DNA from: Streptomyces tauricus
GTDB lineage: Bacteria > Actinomycetota > Actinomycetes > Streptomycetales > Streptomycetaceae
Reading direction: 5' to 3'
Length of the DNA stretch: 64,000 bases
Assembly (NCBI RefSeq): GCF_014650955.1
Contig: NZ_BMVY01000013.1
Span: forward strand, 124,001 to 188,000
The notes beneath the pieces were generated by a model, which saw nothing but the letters and a program-made list of their open reading frames with translations, was not told where the DNA came from and searched no databases. A program made the translations under genes and the position numbers. This document shows positions 45,402 to 54,456 of the stretch, in pieces (position 1 is the first letter of the stretch; the number at the start of each line of letters is the position of its first letter).

Positions 45402-45609
45402 TCAGCTCAGTCGCATCCCCTCCGCAGGGATCTCCTCGATAGCGGCGAGGGTTGCGGGTAGGTCCCACCGCTCTCGTGCCGTGTGCACGGCGAGTCGGGC
45501 TTGCCGGGCTCCGGGCGGGCCCCAGCCCAGCAGGGCGGCTGCCTGGGCGGGGGCGGGGACGGGGGAGCAGGCGGGCGAAGGGGTGTCCGATGGCCGATGA
45601 GGTCGTCAC
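45402..45609 (-). pseudogene. Small gene with apparent frameshift
   Basis: A GTG at 45609 with GGAAGGA upstream starts VTTSSAIGHPFARLL. The frame with good coding character then switches near a C-rich tract (about 45550-45570) to QAAALLGWGPPGARQARLAV and ends in AIEEIPAEGMRLS at the TGA at 45402. Read together they give a ~70-residue protein of unknown family. A one-base indel in the C-tract, real or a sequencing error, would explain it. It fills most of the gap of about 375 bases between the ABC exporter and the Nudix gene. Confidence 0.4.
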
Positions 45610-45719
45610 GGCATTCCTTCCGGTGTCCGTCGGACAGTTGAAGCATGGGGAGCAGGGAGGATCTGCAGCGGGCCGGTCCACTTGCCTGGCATAGCGGTGG
45701 CCTGACGCGGGCGAGGCGG

Positions 45720-47660
45720 TCAAGGGGTGTCGCCACTCATCCGACGCTGTAGTTTCCACAGAGTTCGGAACAGCCCCGGCTGCTGGGTGAGCTGGGCGTA
45801 GGTGCCCTCCTGGACGATTCGTCCCTCGTCCAGCACCACGATCCGGTCGGCGACGGCCACATTGGTGAGCCGGTGCGTGATCAGCAGAATGGATCGGTCC
45901 TTGGCCAGTTCGCGCAGGCCGGAGAAGATCCGGTGTTCCGCACGGGCGTCGAGGGCGGCCGTGGGTTCATCCATCACCAGCAGTGCTGCCTGCCTGTGGA
46001 AGGCGCGAGTGAGAACGAGGCGCTGCCACTGCCCGCCGGAGAGCTGCTGCCCGCCGAACCATTCGCTGGTCAGGAGAGTGTTCAGGCCGGAGCGGAGGCC
46101 CGGCAGTATCTCCGCGGCGCCGGATGCCTCGCACGCGGCGAGCAGCGCTGCATCGCTGGTGTCGCCCTGCCCGAACGTGATGTTGTCGCGCATCGTCAGC
46201 GGCAGGTACGTGAACTTCTGCGGCACCAGCGCGACATGCTCCCACGACCTCCATGGATCGAGGTCCGCCGTGGAGACGTGGTCCCAGGCCACGTCACCCT
46301 CGGTGGGCAGCAACAGACCGCATAGCAGGCGGGAGAGGGTGGACTTGCCGGAGCCGTTCTCCCCGACCAGCGCCACGATCTCGCCGCGCTTCACGTGAAG
46401 GGAGACCTCGCTCAAGCTGTCCTTGGGGGCGCCGTCGTAGCGGTAGGTGACGTTGCGGACCTCGAAGCGCTGCGGGGCGGCAGCCACCGTCTCGGTGCCA
46501 CGGGAGTCGGCCATGGCCTGCCCGTGGGCGTTGTCGAGAAAGCCTTGCCAGTCCTGCACGTACCATCCGGTGCGCACCAGGCGGGCCCCGCCGTTGATGA
46601 TGCCTCGCACCGAGCCGGTGGCGGTCTGGAGGGCGAAGACGGCGCCACCGCCCGCCGCCAGGCCCATCCGTCCCGACGCCAGGAGCCACAGGAGCGCCGC
46701 CCACACCGCAAGCGAGGCAACCCCGCCGGCCACGGCTCCGGCCAGACCCATCCAGGCCCCAGTGTTCGCGGCCTGGCGTTCGGCCGCGTTGATGGAGGCG
46801 GCCAGCTTTCGGTACCGGCCGATAAGGAAGGGACCGGCCAAACAGGCCCGCATCTCCTCGCTGGACTCCATGTAGGCCATGTGCCAGCGCAGCTTGCCCA
46901 GCATCCGGCGCCGCCCGGAGGTTTCCAGGCCGGCGAGGTAGATCACGCGGGCGGAGCGGACGTAGGCGGCGGCCTGCGGCAGGCACGCGAGGAAGAGAAG
47001 GGGAAGGAGCAGCGGATGCAGGACGGTCAGCACGGTGGCGCCGGCCGCGAGTGTCGCGGTGGCTGCGAGGACGTCCTGCGCTTCCTCGACCAGGTCCGGG
47101 GTGACCTGGGCGCCGCGGTCGGCGATGTCGTAGGCGTCGTTGTAGCCGGGCTTGTTGTTGGCGGCCAGCTCCGCGCCGAGCGCGGCCTCGACCATCGTCA
47201 CTTCCGCGGCCCGACCGAGCACGGGGCGCAGTCGGCCGGTGAGCCAGACGACCGCGATCCCCAGCATCGCGCGCAGACCGGTGGCAGTGGCGATCACGGC
47301 CAGCTGCGGGGCGGCATCCCACAGCCTCTTGGTGATGTCGCCCGCGGAGATCAGCGCGGTGATCGTGCCCGTGACCGCCAGGAGGCCAAGAGCTGCGAGG
47401 ACGCCTGTCCCGACCTGACACACCAGCAGCCCGATGGTCGCGCCGCGGTCCACATGCCAGGCCATCTGTACCGAGCGCCGCACGAGCGAGGGCAGGCGGC
47501 GCGCCATGGTGCGGGAGGTCAGCTGGGAGCCGGCCTGGAGGCGTGACTCGTCGCGGTAGAGGTATTCCTCCTCTCGAACAGTGGCCTCCTGCGGTTCGTC
47601 GTCCGGCGTGGTCCCTTTCGGTGGTCGCGGCGGCTGGTCTTGTGTAACGGCCGAGGTCAT
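45720..47660 (-). CDS. ABC exporter, fused membrane and ATPase domains (lanthipeptide cluster)
   Basis: 646 residues from the ATG at 47660 with AGGGGGAAC upstream. The N-terminal ~370 residues form an ABC_membrane domain with about six segments. The ATPase domain has Walker A GENGSGKST, signature LSGGQWQR, Walker B LLVMDEPTAALD and H-loop ITHRL. No peptidase C39 domain is present, so it does not cleave a leader. It is the only transporter in the lanthipeptide array and is the likely exporter or immunity pump for the modified peptide; leader removal must be done by another protease. Confidence 0.85.
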   Translation of the reverse strand: MTSAVTQDQPPRPPKGTTPDDEPQEATVREEEYLYRDESRLQAGSQLTSRTMARRLPSLVRRSVQMAWHVDRGATIGLLVCQVGTGVLAALGLLAVTGTITALISAGDITKRLWDAAPQLAVIATATGLRAMLGIAVVWLTGRLRPVLGRAAEVTMVEAALGAELAANNKPGYNDAYDIADRGAQVTPDLVEEAQDVLAATATLAAGATVLTVLHPLLLPLLFLACLPQAAAYVRSARVIYLAGLETSGRRRMLGKLRWHMAYMESSEEMRACLAGPFLIGRYRKLAASINAAERQAANTGAWMGLAGAVAGGVASLAVWAALLWLLASGRMGLAAGGGAVFALQTATGSVRGIINGGARLVRTGWYVQDWQGFLDNAHGQAMADSRGTETVAAAPQRFEVRNVTYRYDGAPKDSLSEVSLHVKRGEIVALVGENGSGKSTLSRLLCGLLLPTEGDVAWDHVSTADLDPWRSWEHVALVPQKFTYLPLTMRDNITFGQGDTSDAALLAACEASGAAEILPGLRSGLNTLLTSEWFGGQQLSGGQWQRLVLTRAFHRQAALLVMDEPTAALDARAEHRIFSGLRELAKDRSILLITHRLTNVAVADRIVVLDEGRIVQEGTYAQLTQQPGLFRTLWKLQRRMSGDTP

Positions 47661-47893
47661 CGTTCCCCCTGGGACGGTCACTGTGGCAGAGTCGTGAGGT
47701 CTAACGACACGGCTGCGATATCGAACACACGTCATTCGGTCGTGCTGGAAAGCCCGCTATTGCCTGCGTCAGGGAACCCTGCAGGCGCGGGATCCCTGAC
47801 GGGACTTGGAGCAGCTCCGGGCGGGAAATGGCCGAAACGCCGACACCGCCGCGCGGCGTGGACAATCCGGCAGCTTCTCCCGGTCGTCCGCTC

Positions 47894-49006
47894 CTAACGG
47901 GGTTCCGGTTCGGTCTTCAGCAGTCTTTCCAGCTCTGCGGAGGCGTGGATGACCGCGCCCTTCAGCGCCTGGTGGTGGTGGGCGGGCAGGACGCCGGATT
48001 CCAGTCCGGCTGCGGCGATCACCGCGTGGAGCGCGTGGGCCGAACCGGTGTCCAGGGTGGACGCGGCGATGGGATGGTGCAGTACGTCGCGGGCGGCGTA
48101 GGCGTCGAGCCGGGCCACCTCGGTGATGGTTTTAGGCAGCGTGTCCGCGCACTGCCCGTCGGGGTCCAGTTCGAGGGTGGCCAGGCCCGCCCGGGTCTGG
48201 AACACGGCGGTCGACGGATCGGGAGGGGCGCAGAGCAGTGCGGCTTTGTTCAGGGTGTGTTTGAGGTCGGCCCGCGCAACCGGTACGCCGACGGGACGGC
48301 AGTGGGCGCGCAGGAGCAGGCCGATGGCGGTCTCCCAGGGTTCCGTGGGCTGGGTGGTGTCGATCAGGTCGAGGGCCTGCTGGCTTCGTCCTTGTTCCAT
48401 CAGGGCCATGATTTTGATTTGCCGGCCGTCGAGGAGCCGGTTGCCGATGCCGCGGTGCTGGGCCATGGCTTCGGCAGCTTCGGTCCACCGGCCGATGCGT
48501 GCGAGGGCGCGGGCACCGTCGACGAGCAGGGTGACCCACAGCTCCTGGCACACCTGCCGGTGATCGGCCTCGGTGCTGGTCAGCGAGGACAGGTCGACGG
48601 TGCGACCGTCGATCTCGGTCTTTCCTCGTTGACGGGCGGCGTGGTTGAGGCGGTTGAGGAGGTCATAGGCGGCCTCGCCTTGGCCGTCGCGTGTCAGTAG
48701 CCGGGAGAGGTTGACCAGTGGCATCAGCGACATGACGCCGATAGGTCCGCTCATGCGTCCGGCGTCGGCGAAGACCTGGTGCTGGCGCCAGCACAGGTCG
48801 GTGGCCAGGTCGGGCAGGCCGACGTCGGAGGCGATGAGTGCGGCGTAGTTGAGGATGCTGCAGGTGCGGGCCACCAGGTCATGGTGGCCCGCACCTGCGG
48901 GTGCGACGGTCAGCCCGGTGAGGTGGTTGATGCGCTCTTCCAAGGGGAGCGCGGGCGCCTTGGTGCGGCGGACCAGGGGGATGCGGCTGGCTATCGCGGG
49001 GATCAT
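47894..49006 (-). CDS. Helical-repeat (TPR-like) protein of the lanthipeptide cluster
   Basis: 370 residues from the ATG at 49006, 4 bp after the methyltransferase gene. All-helical, with TPR-like blocks (GEAAYDLLNRLNHAARQRG, ALARIGRWTEAAEAMAQH, EQGRSQQALDLIDTTQ). It resembles the TPR halves of Streptomyces XRE-family regulators but has no helix-turn-helix of its own. A regulatory partner or scaffold is possible. Its coding DNA contains a perfect 16-bp inverted repeat near the 5' end. Confidence 0.65.
   Translation of the reverse strand: MIPAIASRIPLVRRTKAPALPLEERINHLTGLTVAPAGAGHHDLVARTCSILNYAALIASDVGLPDLATDLCWRQHQVFADAGRMSGPIGVMSLMPLVNLSRLLTRDGQGEAAYDLLNRLNHAARQRGKTEIDGRTVDLSSLTSTEADHRQVCQELWVTLLVDGARALARIGRWTEAAEAMAQHRGIGNRLLDGRQIKIMALMEQGRSQQALDLIDTTQPTEPWETAIGLLLRAHCRPVGVPVARADLKHTLNKAALLCAPPDPSTAVFQTRAGLATLELDPDGQCADTLPKTITEVARLDAYAARDVLHHPIAASTLDTGSAHALHAVIAAAGLESGVLPAHHHQALKGAVIHASAELERLLKTEPEPR
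48861..48897. other. Perfect 16-bp-stem hairpin inside the TPR-like gene
   Basis: Arms CAGGTGCGGGCCACCA (48861-48876) and its complement (48882-48897) flank a 5-nt loop, 110-145 bases into the gene, inside the codons for APAGAGHHDLVARTC. It could pause or stop transcription, or limit translation, of the genes further downstream. Confidence 0.6.
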
Positions 49007-49010
49007 CGGC

Positions 49011-51053
49011 TCAGCCCTTGCGCGCCCAGTCGACGGCGAGTCGGCTGTAGGGCTTGTCGACGACGAAGCGCGCCTCGTCGACCGGCAGCCGGTCACGGGA
49101 GTCGGCGACGGCCATCCGGAAGCCCGGCTCGGGAGCGTCGTTGCCGCCGCTGGCGTCCCAGGCGCGGATCTCGGTCACGACGCGCTCGGCGAGGTCGCCG
49201 CCGCCCTTGCCGTGGCCGATCACTCCGACCTCCCAATACCGGCCCTTCTCGTCCTCGCCCTCGCGGATGGTCAGGTAGGCCAGCGACCCGCCGTCGAGGG
49301 CGGCCATGGAGCCCCATCCGAAGTGCGGGGCGAAACCGGGGCGTTGGCCCGGCAGCCGGGACAGACCGTTGGGCAGTGCGCAGGCCAGATACAAGTAAAG
49401 CCACTCCCACGCCGAGCCCTGCCGGAACTTCACCCCGGTGTAGAGCTTGGTGTGCTCCTCGTTGAGAACCGTGCGCAGCGCTTCGCGGTCGACGTTCTGC
49501 TCGCTGAACGTCTCCAGGCGGACGTTGCCCTCGCCTGCCATGGGGATGAGGGTGTACACGTCGTCGCAGACGCCCTTGCGGAGCGGGACGAAGGTGGCCA
49601 TCTCGCAGGAGACGGTCTTCCACGTGTCCCCGTCGCGTTCGAAGGCGAAGGAGCGGGAGATGCTGCCGCGGATGCGCATCGGCAGGACCAGGCGCCCGCC
49701 GGGGGCGAGCTGGTCGAGGACCTTGACCGGGACGTCTCCCGCGCCGACCGTGAACTGGATGCGGTCGTAGGGGGCGTGCTCGGGCAGCCCGGCCGCCCCG
49801 TCGGCCATCACCGCGGTGGCGTTCTGCACGCCGGCTTCGGCAAGGTTCTTGTTCGCGCGGGCGATGAGGTCCTCGTCGACGTCGAGGGTCCACACCTGCC
49901 CGCCGGGCGAGACGATCTGGCCGAGGAGGGCGGCGTTGTATCCGGTGGCGGCTCCGGCTTCCAGGACCTTGTGACCGGGCTGGGCGCCGATCTGTTCGAG
50001 TTGGGTGGCGACGACGGACGGCGCGGAGATGCAGGAGATCATCTCCCCGTGCTCGTCGTGCTTGATCGGGACCGCGTCCTCCTTGTACGCGCTCTCCAGG
50101 TCGACGCCGGGCAGGAAGGCGTGCCGGTCGGTGGTGTGGAACGCGTCGATGGTCGCCTGGCTGCGCAGGTGGCCGCTGTCGACGAGGCGCTGGGCGAGGG
50201 CTGCGCGCAGTTGGTCGGGGTCGTTCACGGGTGTCACGGTGGTCTCCAGCCGAGGGAAGTTAGGGTCCGCCGGGGCGGACTTGCGGGTAGCCACGTCGCC
50301 TTCTTCGGTGGAGAAGGAGACGTGACGGCCGAGCCACGCGGTGGCGGCCTGCGCGTCAACGGGTACGCCCGCGCGGTTGAACGCGAAGATGGCGTGATGG
50401 GCGAGGACGCCCCGGATTCCGCGTGTCAGTCGGCCGTCGGCGGCGAGCCGACGCAGGCGGCGGCCAGCGTCCTCGAACGCGGCGACGCGCTCGCCCCAGC
50501 CCACTTCCGGCTGCGGGCGCAGGGCGGCGTCCGCGTTCATCAGCCGCCGCATCGCGGAGACGGCCTTCTCCCGCGCGGCCCCCTGGGGCGGGTTGACGGG
50601 GGGCCGCGAAGAGGCCCACCGGGCGTACACGTCTCCGGCTTCGAACGGGTCCAGCCCGGCCTCGCGGATCATGGCGGACAGCAGCATCACGCTGCGCTCG
50701 CGGGCGCCGGGGGTACCGGTCTCGGCGAGCGCGGCCGGGCTGTCGGCGCAGAACACGTCGTGCGCGACCTCCATGCCTTCGGGGCCGCCGAAAGCATGGG
50801 TCTCCGGCTCGTAGATTCCGCCTGTCCAGCCGGTGATCACACGGTCGGCGAGGAGCTGGTCCAGCAGAGTGGTAGCGGGCTGTTCGGTGCGCAGGCGCAC
50901 GCCGGCGTCCTTGCGTAGGAAGTGAAAACGGCGTCCGGAGAGCGCGGTGGCCAGGGCCCGTGTGGCCGTGTGGTGCGGGTCGGGGAAGGCCACGGAGGCG
51001 TGCCACCAGGAGGTGTCCGGTGGGATGCGCAGGTTCTCGTCGTCGAAGGTCAT
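49011..51053 (-). CDS. FxLD-system methyltransferase: LanB elimination-type domain plus isoaspartyl O-methyltransferase (LanS_A-like)
   Basis: 680 residues from the ATG at 51053. The first ~240 residues resemble the thiopeptide-type/SpaB C-terminal domain (WWHASVAFPDPHHTATRALA, FHFLRKDAGVRLR), the part of LanB that eliminates glutamate to form dehydroamino acids. The centre is a protein-L-isoaspartate O-methyltransferase fold with the SAM motif VLEAGAATGYNAALLG and VWTLDVDEDL. Related enzymes methylate an Asp in the core peptide, which cyclises to a succinimide and opens to isoaspartate. With the short LanB it appears to form a split dehydratase. Confidence 0.85.
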   Translation of the reverse strand: MTFDDENLRIPPDTSWWHASVAFPDPHHTATRALATALSGRRFHFLRKDAGVRLRTEQPATTLLDQLLADRVITGWTGGIYEPETHAFGGPEGMEVAHDVFCADSPAALAETGTPGARERSVMLLSAMIREAGLDPFEAGDVYARWASSRPPVNPPQGAAREKAVSAMRRLMNADAALRPQPEVGWGERVAAFEDAGRRLRRLAADGRLTRGIRGVLAHHAIFAFNRAGVPVDAQAATAWLGRHVSFSTEEGDVATRKSAPADPNFPRLETTVTPVNDPDQLRAALAQRLVDSGHLRSQATIDAFHTTDRHAFLPGVDLESAYKEDAVPIKHDEHGEMISCISAPSVVATQLEQIGAQPGHKVLEAGAATGYNAALLGQIVSPGGQVWTLDVDEDLIARANKNLAEAGVQNATAVMADGAAGLPEHAPYDRIQFTVGAGDVPVKVLDQLAPGGRLVLPMRIRGSISRSFAFERDGDTWKTVSCEMATFVPLRKGVCDDVYTLIPMAGEGNVRLETFSEQNVDREALRTVLNEEHTKLYTGVKFRQGSAWEWLYLYLACALPNGLSRLPGQRPGFAPHFGWGSMAALDGGSLAYLTIREGEDEKGRYWEVGVIGHGKGGGDLAERVVTEIRAWDASGGNDAPEPGFRMAVADSRDRLPVDEARFVVDKPYSRLAVDWARKG

Positions 51054-51089
51054 GGGCAGCGAACTCCTTGCGGGGCGGCAGGGTGGGGG

Positions 51090-52154
51090 TCAGGTGAGCA
51101 GGAGGGCACGGGTCCAGCCGGCGTTGCCGGTGTCGTGCAAGGCGAGTTGGGCTCCGGCGCGGCCTTCCAGGAAGCCAGGTTTGGGCAGGTGCTCCCAGTC
51201 AGCGGCCAGCCGGCGGTGCAGGTCTTGGACGATCGGCGTGAAGCGGGCGGGCGCGGGGCTGTCGGCGGCGACCGCGCGGGTGAGGGTCAGCAGCCCGGCC
51301 CAGCCGTGGCAGAGGGTCGAGTCGGTGATGCGGACGAGCTGCTGTGGGTCGGTCAGAATGGTCTCGACGGTGTCCTCGGCCGCTTGACGCCGGGTGGGAT
51401 CGCCGAGGGCGAGCGCGGCGAGCTGTTGCGCCCGGGCGATGCCGGGCTGGCCGTAGCACCAGGACTGGCGGGCCGGTTGAGCCTCGGGTGGCTGGTCGAT
51501 GCCCAGGTGGGCTGCGGTGAACCAGTAGTGGGTGCCGTGCCGGTCGAGCCAGATCGCGAACGTGCCGATGGCCTCCTCCTGGCCGGGGACGCTAACTCCG
51601 TCGCGCAGGGCGAGAGAGAGCACGGCCAGGGGCCCCGCGATCCCGTGGGCCATGCCGTTGTTGCCGTGCCCACCGGTCATCTCCGTCCCATCGGGGCCGG
51701 CCGCCGACCACCACCCCGGCAGCATTCGGCCGTCACCGCGGACGGGGCGGGCGAGTGCGACGAGGCAGGAGAGCACGTCGGGCAGCCGGGGCGCGATGGG
51801 GCGGGACAGCAGCAGCGCGGCGAGCCCGGTCAGACCGCGGATGAGGTCCCATTCGGCGAGATGGGGCAGCGCGCCGGCGGCCTGACGGCGGTGGACGTCA
51901 GCGAGCCGGGCGTCCACGACGCGGTCGACCGCCGCGCGGATGTCGTCACCGGCCCCGTGCGCGCGGGCCAGGACGAACTCCAGGGCGGGTGCGCCGTGGA
52001 AGAAGCTGGCGTTGCTGCCGGTGCTCACGCCCCGGGCGGTGGCCTGGGCGAGGTGTCGGCGGGCCGAGGCCAGGTCCCGGCGCTCGATGTCGAGTAAGGC
52101 CATCCCCAGGGCACCCTCGGACAGGTCCTGCGTACGGGGCACGGTCGTCGTCAT
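51090..52154 (-). CDS. LanC, lanthionine cyclase
   Basis: 354 residues from the ATG at 52154, overlapping the LanB stop (ATGA). LanC zinc ligands are intact: Cys233 in WCYGQPG, and Cys282 and His283 in LCHGWAG. The catalytic AHG motif is at GMAHGIAG (His170). It catalyses Michael addition of Cys thiols to Dha/Dhb in the precursor, making (methyl)lanthionine rings. The N-terminus is shorter than in nisin NisC. Confidence 0.88.
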   Translation of the reverse strand: MTTTVPRTQDLSEGALGMALLDIERRDLASARRHLAQATARGVSTGSNASFFHGAPALEFVLARAHGAGDDIRAAVDRVVDARLADVHRRQAAGALPHLAEWDLIRGLTGLAALLLSRPIAPRLPDVLSCLVALARPVRGDGRMLPGWWSAAGPDGTEMTGGHGNNGMAHGIAGPLAVLSLALRDGVSVPGQEEAIGTFAIWLDRHGTHYWFTAAHLGIDQPPEAQPARQSWCYGQPGIARAQQLAALALGDPTRRQAAEDTVETILTDPQQLVRITDSTLCHGWAGLLTLTRAVAADSPAPARFTPIVQDLHRRLAADWEHLPKPGFLEGRAGAQLALHDTGNAGWTRALLLT

Positions 52155-54190
52155 GAGCGCCTGGCCAGAGGAACGACGATGCTGTGGGCCCGGCCGCCGA
52201 TCCACCCGTCGGCGTCCGGCGGGGGCGCCTCGTGCAGGGTGGCGACACCGACAGGGCTGGCATCCAGGTGCGCGCGCAGCAGGTCCAGGTCGACGTCGCG
52301 GGTGAGGTCAAGAGCGAGGTGCTGGTCGTCCTCCGCCAGGAGCACCTGCTCCGGCACCCGGAACCGGGCCCGCCAGGCGTGGAGTTGGTCCGCCCACTCC
52401 TGCAGCGGCGCGGTGCGGACAGGCAGTATGCGACTGCGGATCTTCCACCGGGCGGTGGCGAGGATGCTGCGCCGGTAGGTGAGGGCCGGGGTGAAGGGCA
52501 GGGCCCAGGCCGCACCCCAGTCGAACCAGGTCACCTGCGGGGACACGGCCCGGCTGATCTCGCCGAGGAAACGGGCCATCGGCGGGGTGTAGTTGTTCCA
52601 CAGGAAGTTGATCGCGGTGGGTGCCAGCAGCTCCAGCGACTTGCCCGTCGCGGTCTCCACCAGCTGGGGACGGCCGTCGGCGACGGTGACCGACAGGTCG
52701 GCGGGGAAGAGAACGTTCGGGTCGGGGCGCCGGAATTCGCCGACGCTGACAACACGGGGCAGGGCCTGCGGCGCGCGGGTGAGCAGGTCGGCCGGTACCC
52801 GACCGGCGTGGAAGGAGAGCTGCGCGAGTTCCGCATTCGGATCGACGGTGGGCAGGCTTGCGTACGCCGCCTCCGTGCCCGGCATCAGATGCCAGAACCG
52901 GCCGGTCATCGATCCTGCCGAGCGGGAGACAGTCAGCACGCGCAGCCGAAAGTCCCCACGGTTCAGAGCCGGGATGGAGAAGGCGTGGACCTGTGCAGCA
53001 AGTTCGAAGTGGGGTGCCAGATCGTGTGGTTTGTCGCCGGCCGCGGCTTCCAGTTCCTCGATCACCGCCCCGCTCAGCGCGACAGTGCGGCTGCCTTCGG
53101 CGGCAGCGGTGCCAGCCAGCTCCAGCAGCAGCCGATCGCGCCGGGACATCGGCCGGGGCGGTTCGCTCGCCATGAGGAAGCCGGTCGGGAAGCCCACGCC
53201 CAGGTCAGGATCCGTGGCCACGTCCACCGGCACCATGGAGTTCTCGCCGTAGAACTCGGTGAATCGCTCGATCCATCGCTGCCATGTCGGTGTTCCGGCC
53301 GGGTGGGTGACCAGGCGGGCCAGGACGGTCGCCGCGGTTTCTACTTCAGTCAGCACCTGCTCGGGCAGCCGCACATCGGCGTCCAGCCGAAGGTCGCACG
53401 CTGTCCGCAGGCCAGCTGCCTGAACGCACGCCGCGGGCGGCAAGACGTCCCTGGGGTCGGCGACGGTGGCGGGCGCACGCAGCGACGAGCGCAGCAACCG
53501 CACCCGCAGCAGTTCACCGAGTAACTGGCCGCGCGCGGTGTCACTCACGGAGGGGAACTCCGTGGCCAGCTTGTCGGACAACTGGCCGTACCCGATCGGC
53601 GATCGGGCCAGATCGAGGACGAGACGCAGCGCGGGGCTCAGAGCGAGGCGGAACTCGGCATCGCCCTCGGAGGGCACGTGGATGTGCTGGTCGCGCTGCT
53701 GGATCAGGGTGTTGACGCAGACCTCCGCGTTGGTCATGCGCGCAGCGTCGCTCTCCCAGTCGCTGAGCATCTCCTCGTGTCCGGCTGGCTCTGGGCGGGC
53801 CACGGCCTGGTGCTCGTCGCCGATGCGAACGGACGTGGTCTGGGCGAAGCCGAGCGGGGCAACACCGGCGAACAGACCGTAGGGGGTGGAGCGACGTGCG
53901 TAGCGGATCGCATAACGGGCGGTGGACAGCGCCGCCCGGCGCATCCGGCGCACCTTCGGCGTGCGGCCATCGGTGATGGCCTGTACCTGGTCCGCCAGAT
54001 GGGGGCTCGCTTGCGACACGGTGTGGCAGAAATCGGTGTCGGACCACACCCTGCTCAGCCACGCGCGCCACTCCTCCACGGATGCCGTGCGCATCGGCCA
54101 AGGCGGCATGGCAGGTTCGGCTGTGTGGACCGCAGCGCGCAGCATGGCCTGCCCCGCCGCCTCGTACAGGCTGAGCCGTTGACGTGTCAT
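52151..54190 (-). CDS. Lantibiotic dehydratase, N-terminal glutamylation domain (short LanB)
   Basis: 679 residues from the ATG at 54190, with GAGGA eight bases upstream. It matches Lant_dehydr_N (ARYAIRYARRSTPYGLFAGV, FYGENSMVPVDV, and VLTVSRSAG in the core). Full LanB enzymes are about 1000 residues; this one stops after the glutamyl-transfer part. The missing elimination domain is found as the N-terminus of the methyltransferase two genes downstream. It uses glutamyl-tRNA to activate Ser/Thr of the precursor. A strong hairpin separates it from the precursor gene. Confidence 0.88.
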   Translation of the reverse strand: MTRQRLSLYEAAGQAMLRAAVHTAEPAMPPWPMRTASVEEWRAWLSRVWSDTDFCHTVSQASPHLADQVQAITDGRTPKVRRMRRAALSTARYAIRYARRSTPYGLFAGVAPLGFAQTTSVRIGDEHQAVARPEPAGHEEMLSDWESDAARMTNAEVCVNTLIQQRDQHIHVPSEGDAEFRLALSPALRLVLDLARSPIGYGQLSDKLATEFPSVSDTARGQLLGELLRVRLLRSSLRAPATVADPRDVLPPAACVQAAGLRTACDLRLDADVRLPEQVLTEVETAATVLARLVTHPAGTPTWQRWIERFTEFYGENSMVPVDVATDPDLGVGFPTGFLMASEPPRPMSRRDRLLLELAGTAAAEGSRTVALSGAVIEELEAAAGDKPHDLAPHFELAAQVHAFSIPALNRGDFRLRVLTVSRSAGSMTGRFWHLMPGTEAAYASLPTVDPNAELAQLSFHAGRVPADLLTRAPQALPRVVSVGEFRRPDPNVLFPADLSVTVADGRPQLVETATGKSLELLAPTAINFLWNNYTPPMARFLGEISRAVSPQVTWFDWGAAWALPFTPALTYRRSILATARWKIRSRILPVRTAPLQEWADQLHAWRARFRVPEQVLLAEDDQHLALDLTRDVDLDLLRAHLDASPVGVATLHEAPPPDADGWIGGRAHSIVVPLARRS

Positions 54191-54218
54191 CAGCATTTTC
54201 CTCATCTGCTGGGCGGGA

Positions 54219-54250
54219 CGGGCCGGACGGGGAGAGCCCCGTCCGGCCCG
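54219..54250 (-). terminator. Attenuator-like hairpin between precursor and LanB genes
   Basis: A perfect 14-bp stem CGGGCCGGACGGGG (54219-54232) with an AGAG loop and the complement at 54237-54250. It lies 21 bp after the precursor stop and 29 bp before the LanB start. Partial termination here would give more precursor mRNA than enzyme mRNA, as in many lantibiotic operons. Confidence 0.75.
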
Positions 54251-54270
54251 CGCAGCCGGGATGAACCGGC

Positions 54271-54456
54271 TTACGAGGTGGTGCAGGCACTGGGGCAGGA
54301 GCTGCCGCAGTTGTCGCCGGTGCCGCACATCAGGACCGTCTCGTTCGCCGGCGTTCCCTCGATGAAGGTGATGTCGAGCCCGAACGGGTCTTCGTCGGCT
54401 TTCACGAGGTCGGCCTGCGCGGGAGCGGTCGGCTTTTCGGTCTGGGTGGCGGTCAT
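54271..54456 (-). CDS. FxLD-family lanthipeptide precursor
   Basis: 61 residues from the ATG at 54456 with GGAGG upstream. The leader holds the recognition motif FGLD (25-28). The C-terminal part contains CGTGDNCGSSCPSACTTS, with Cys44, 50, 54 and 58 as ring donors and Thr46, Ser52, Ser53, Ser56, Thr59, Thr60 and Ser61 as dehydration candidates. Asp48, in GDN, is the likely target of the isoaspartyl methyltransferase. No GG cleavage site is visible, so the mature N-terminus is unknown. Motif, size and neighbours agree on the FxLD family. Confidence 0.92.
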   Translation of the reverse strand: MTATQTEKPTAPAQADLVKADEDPFGLDITFIEGTPANETVLMCGTGDNCGSSCPSACTTS

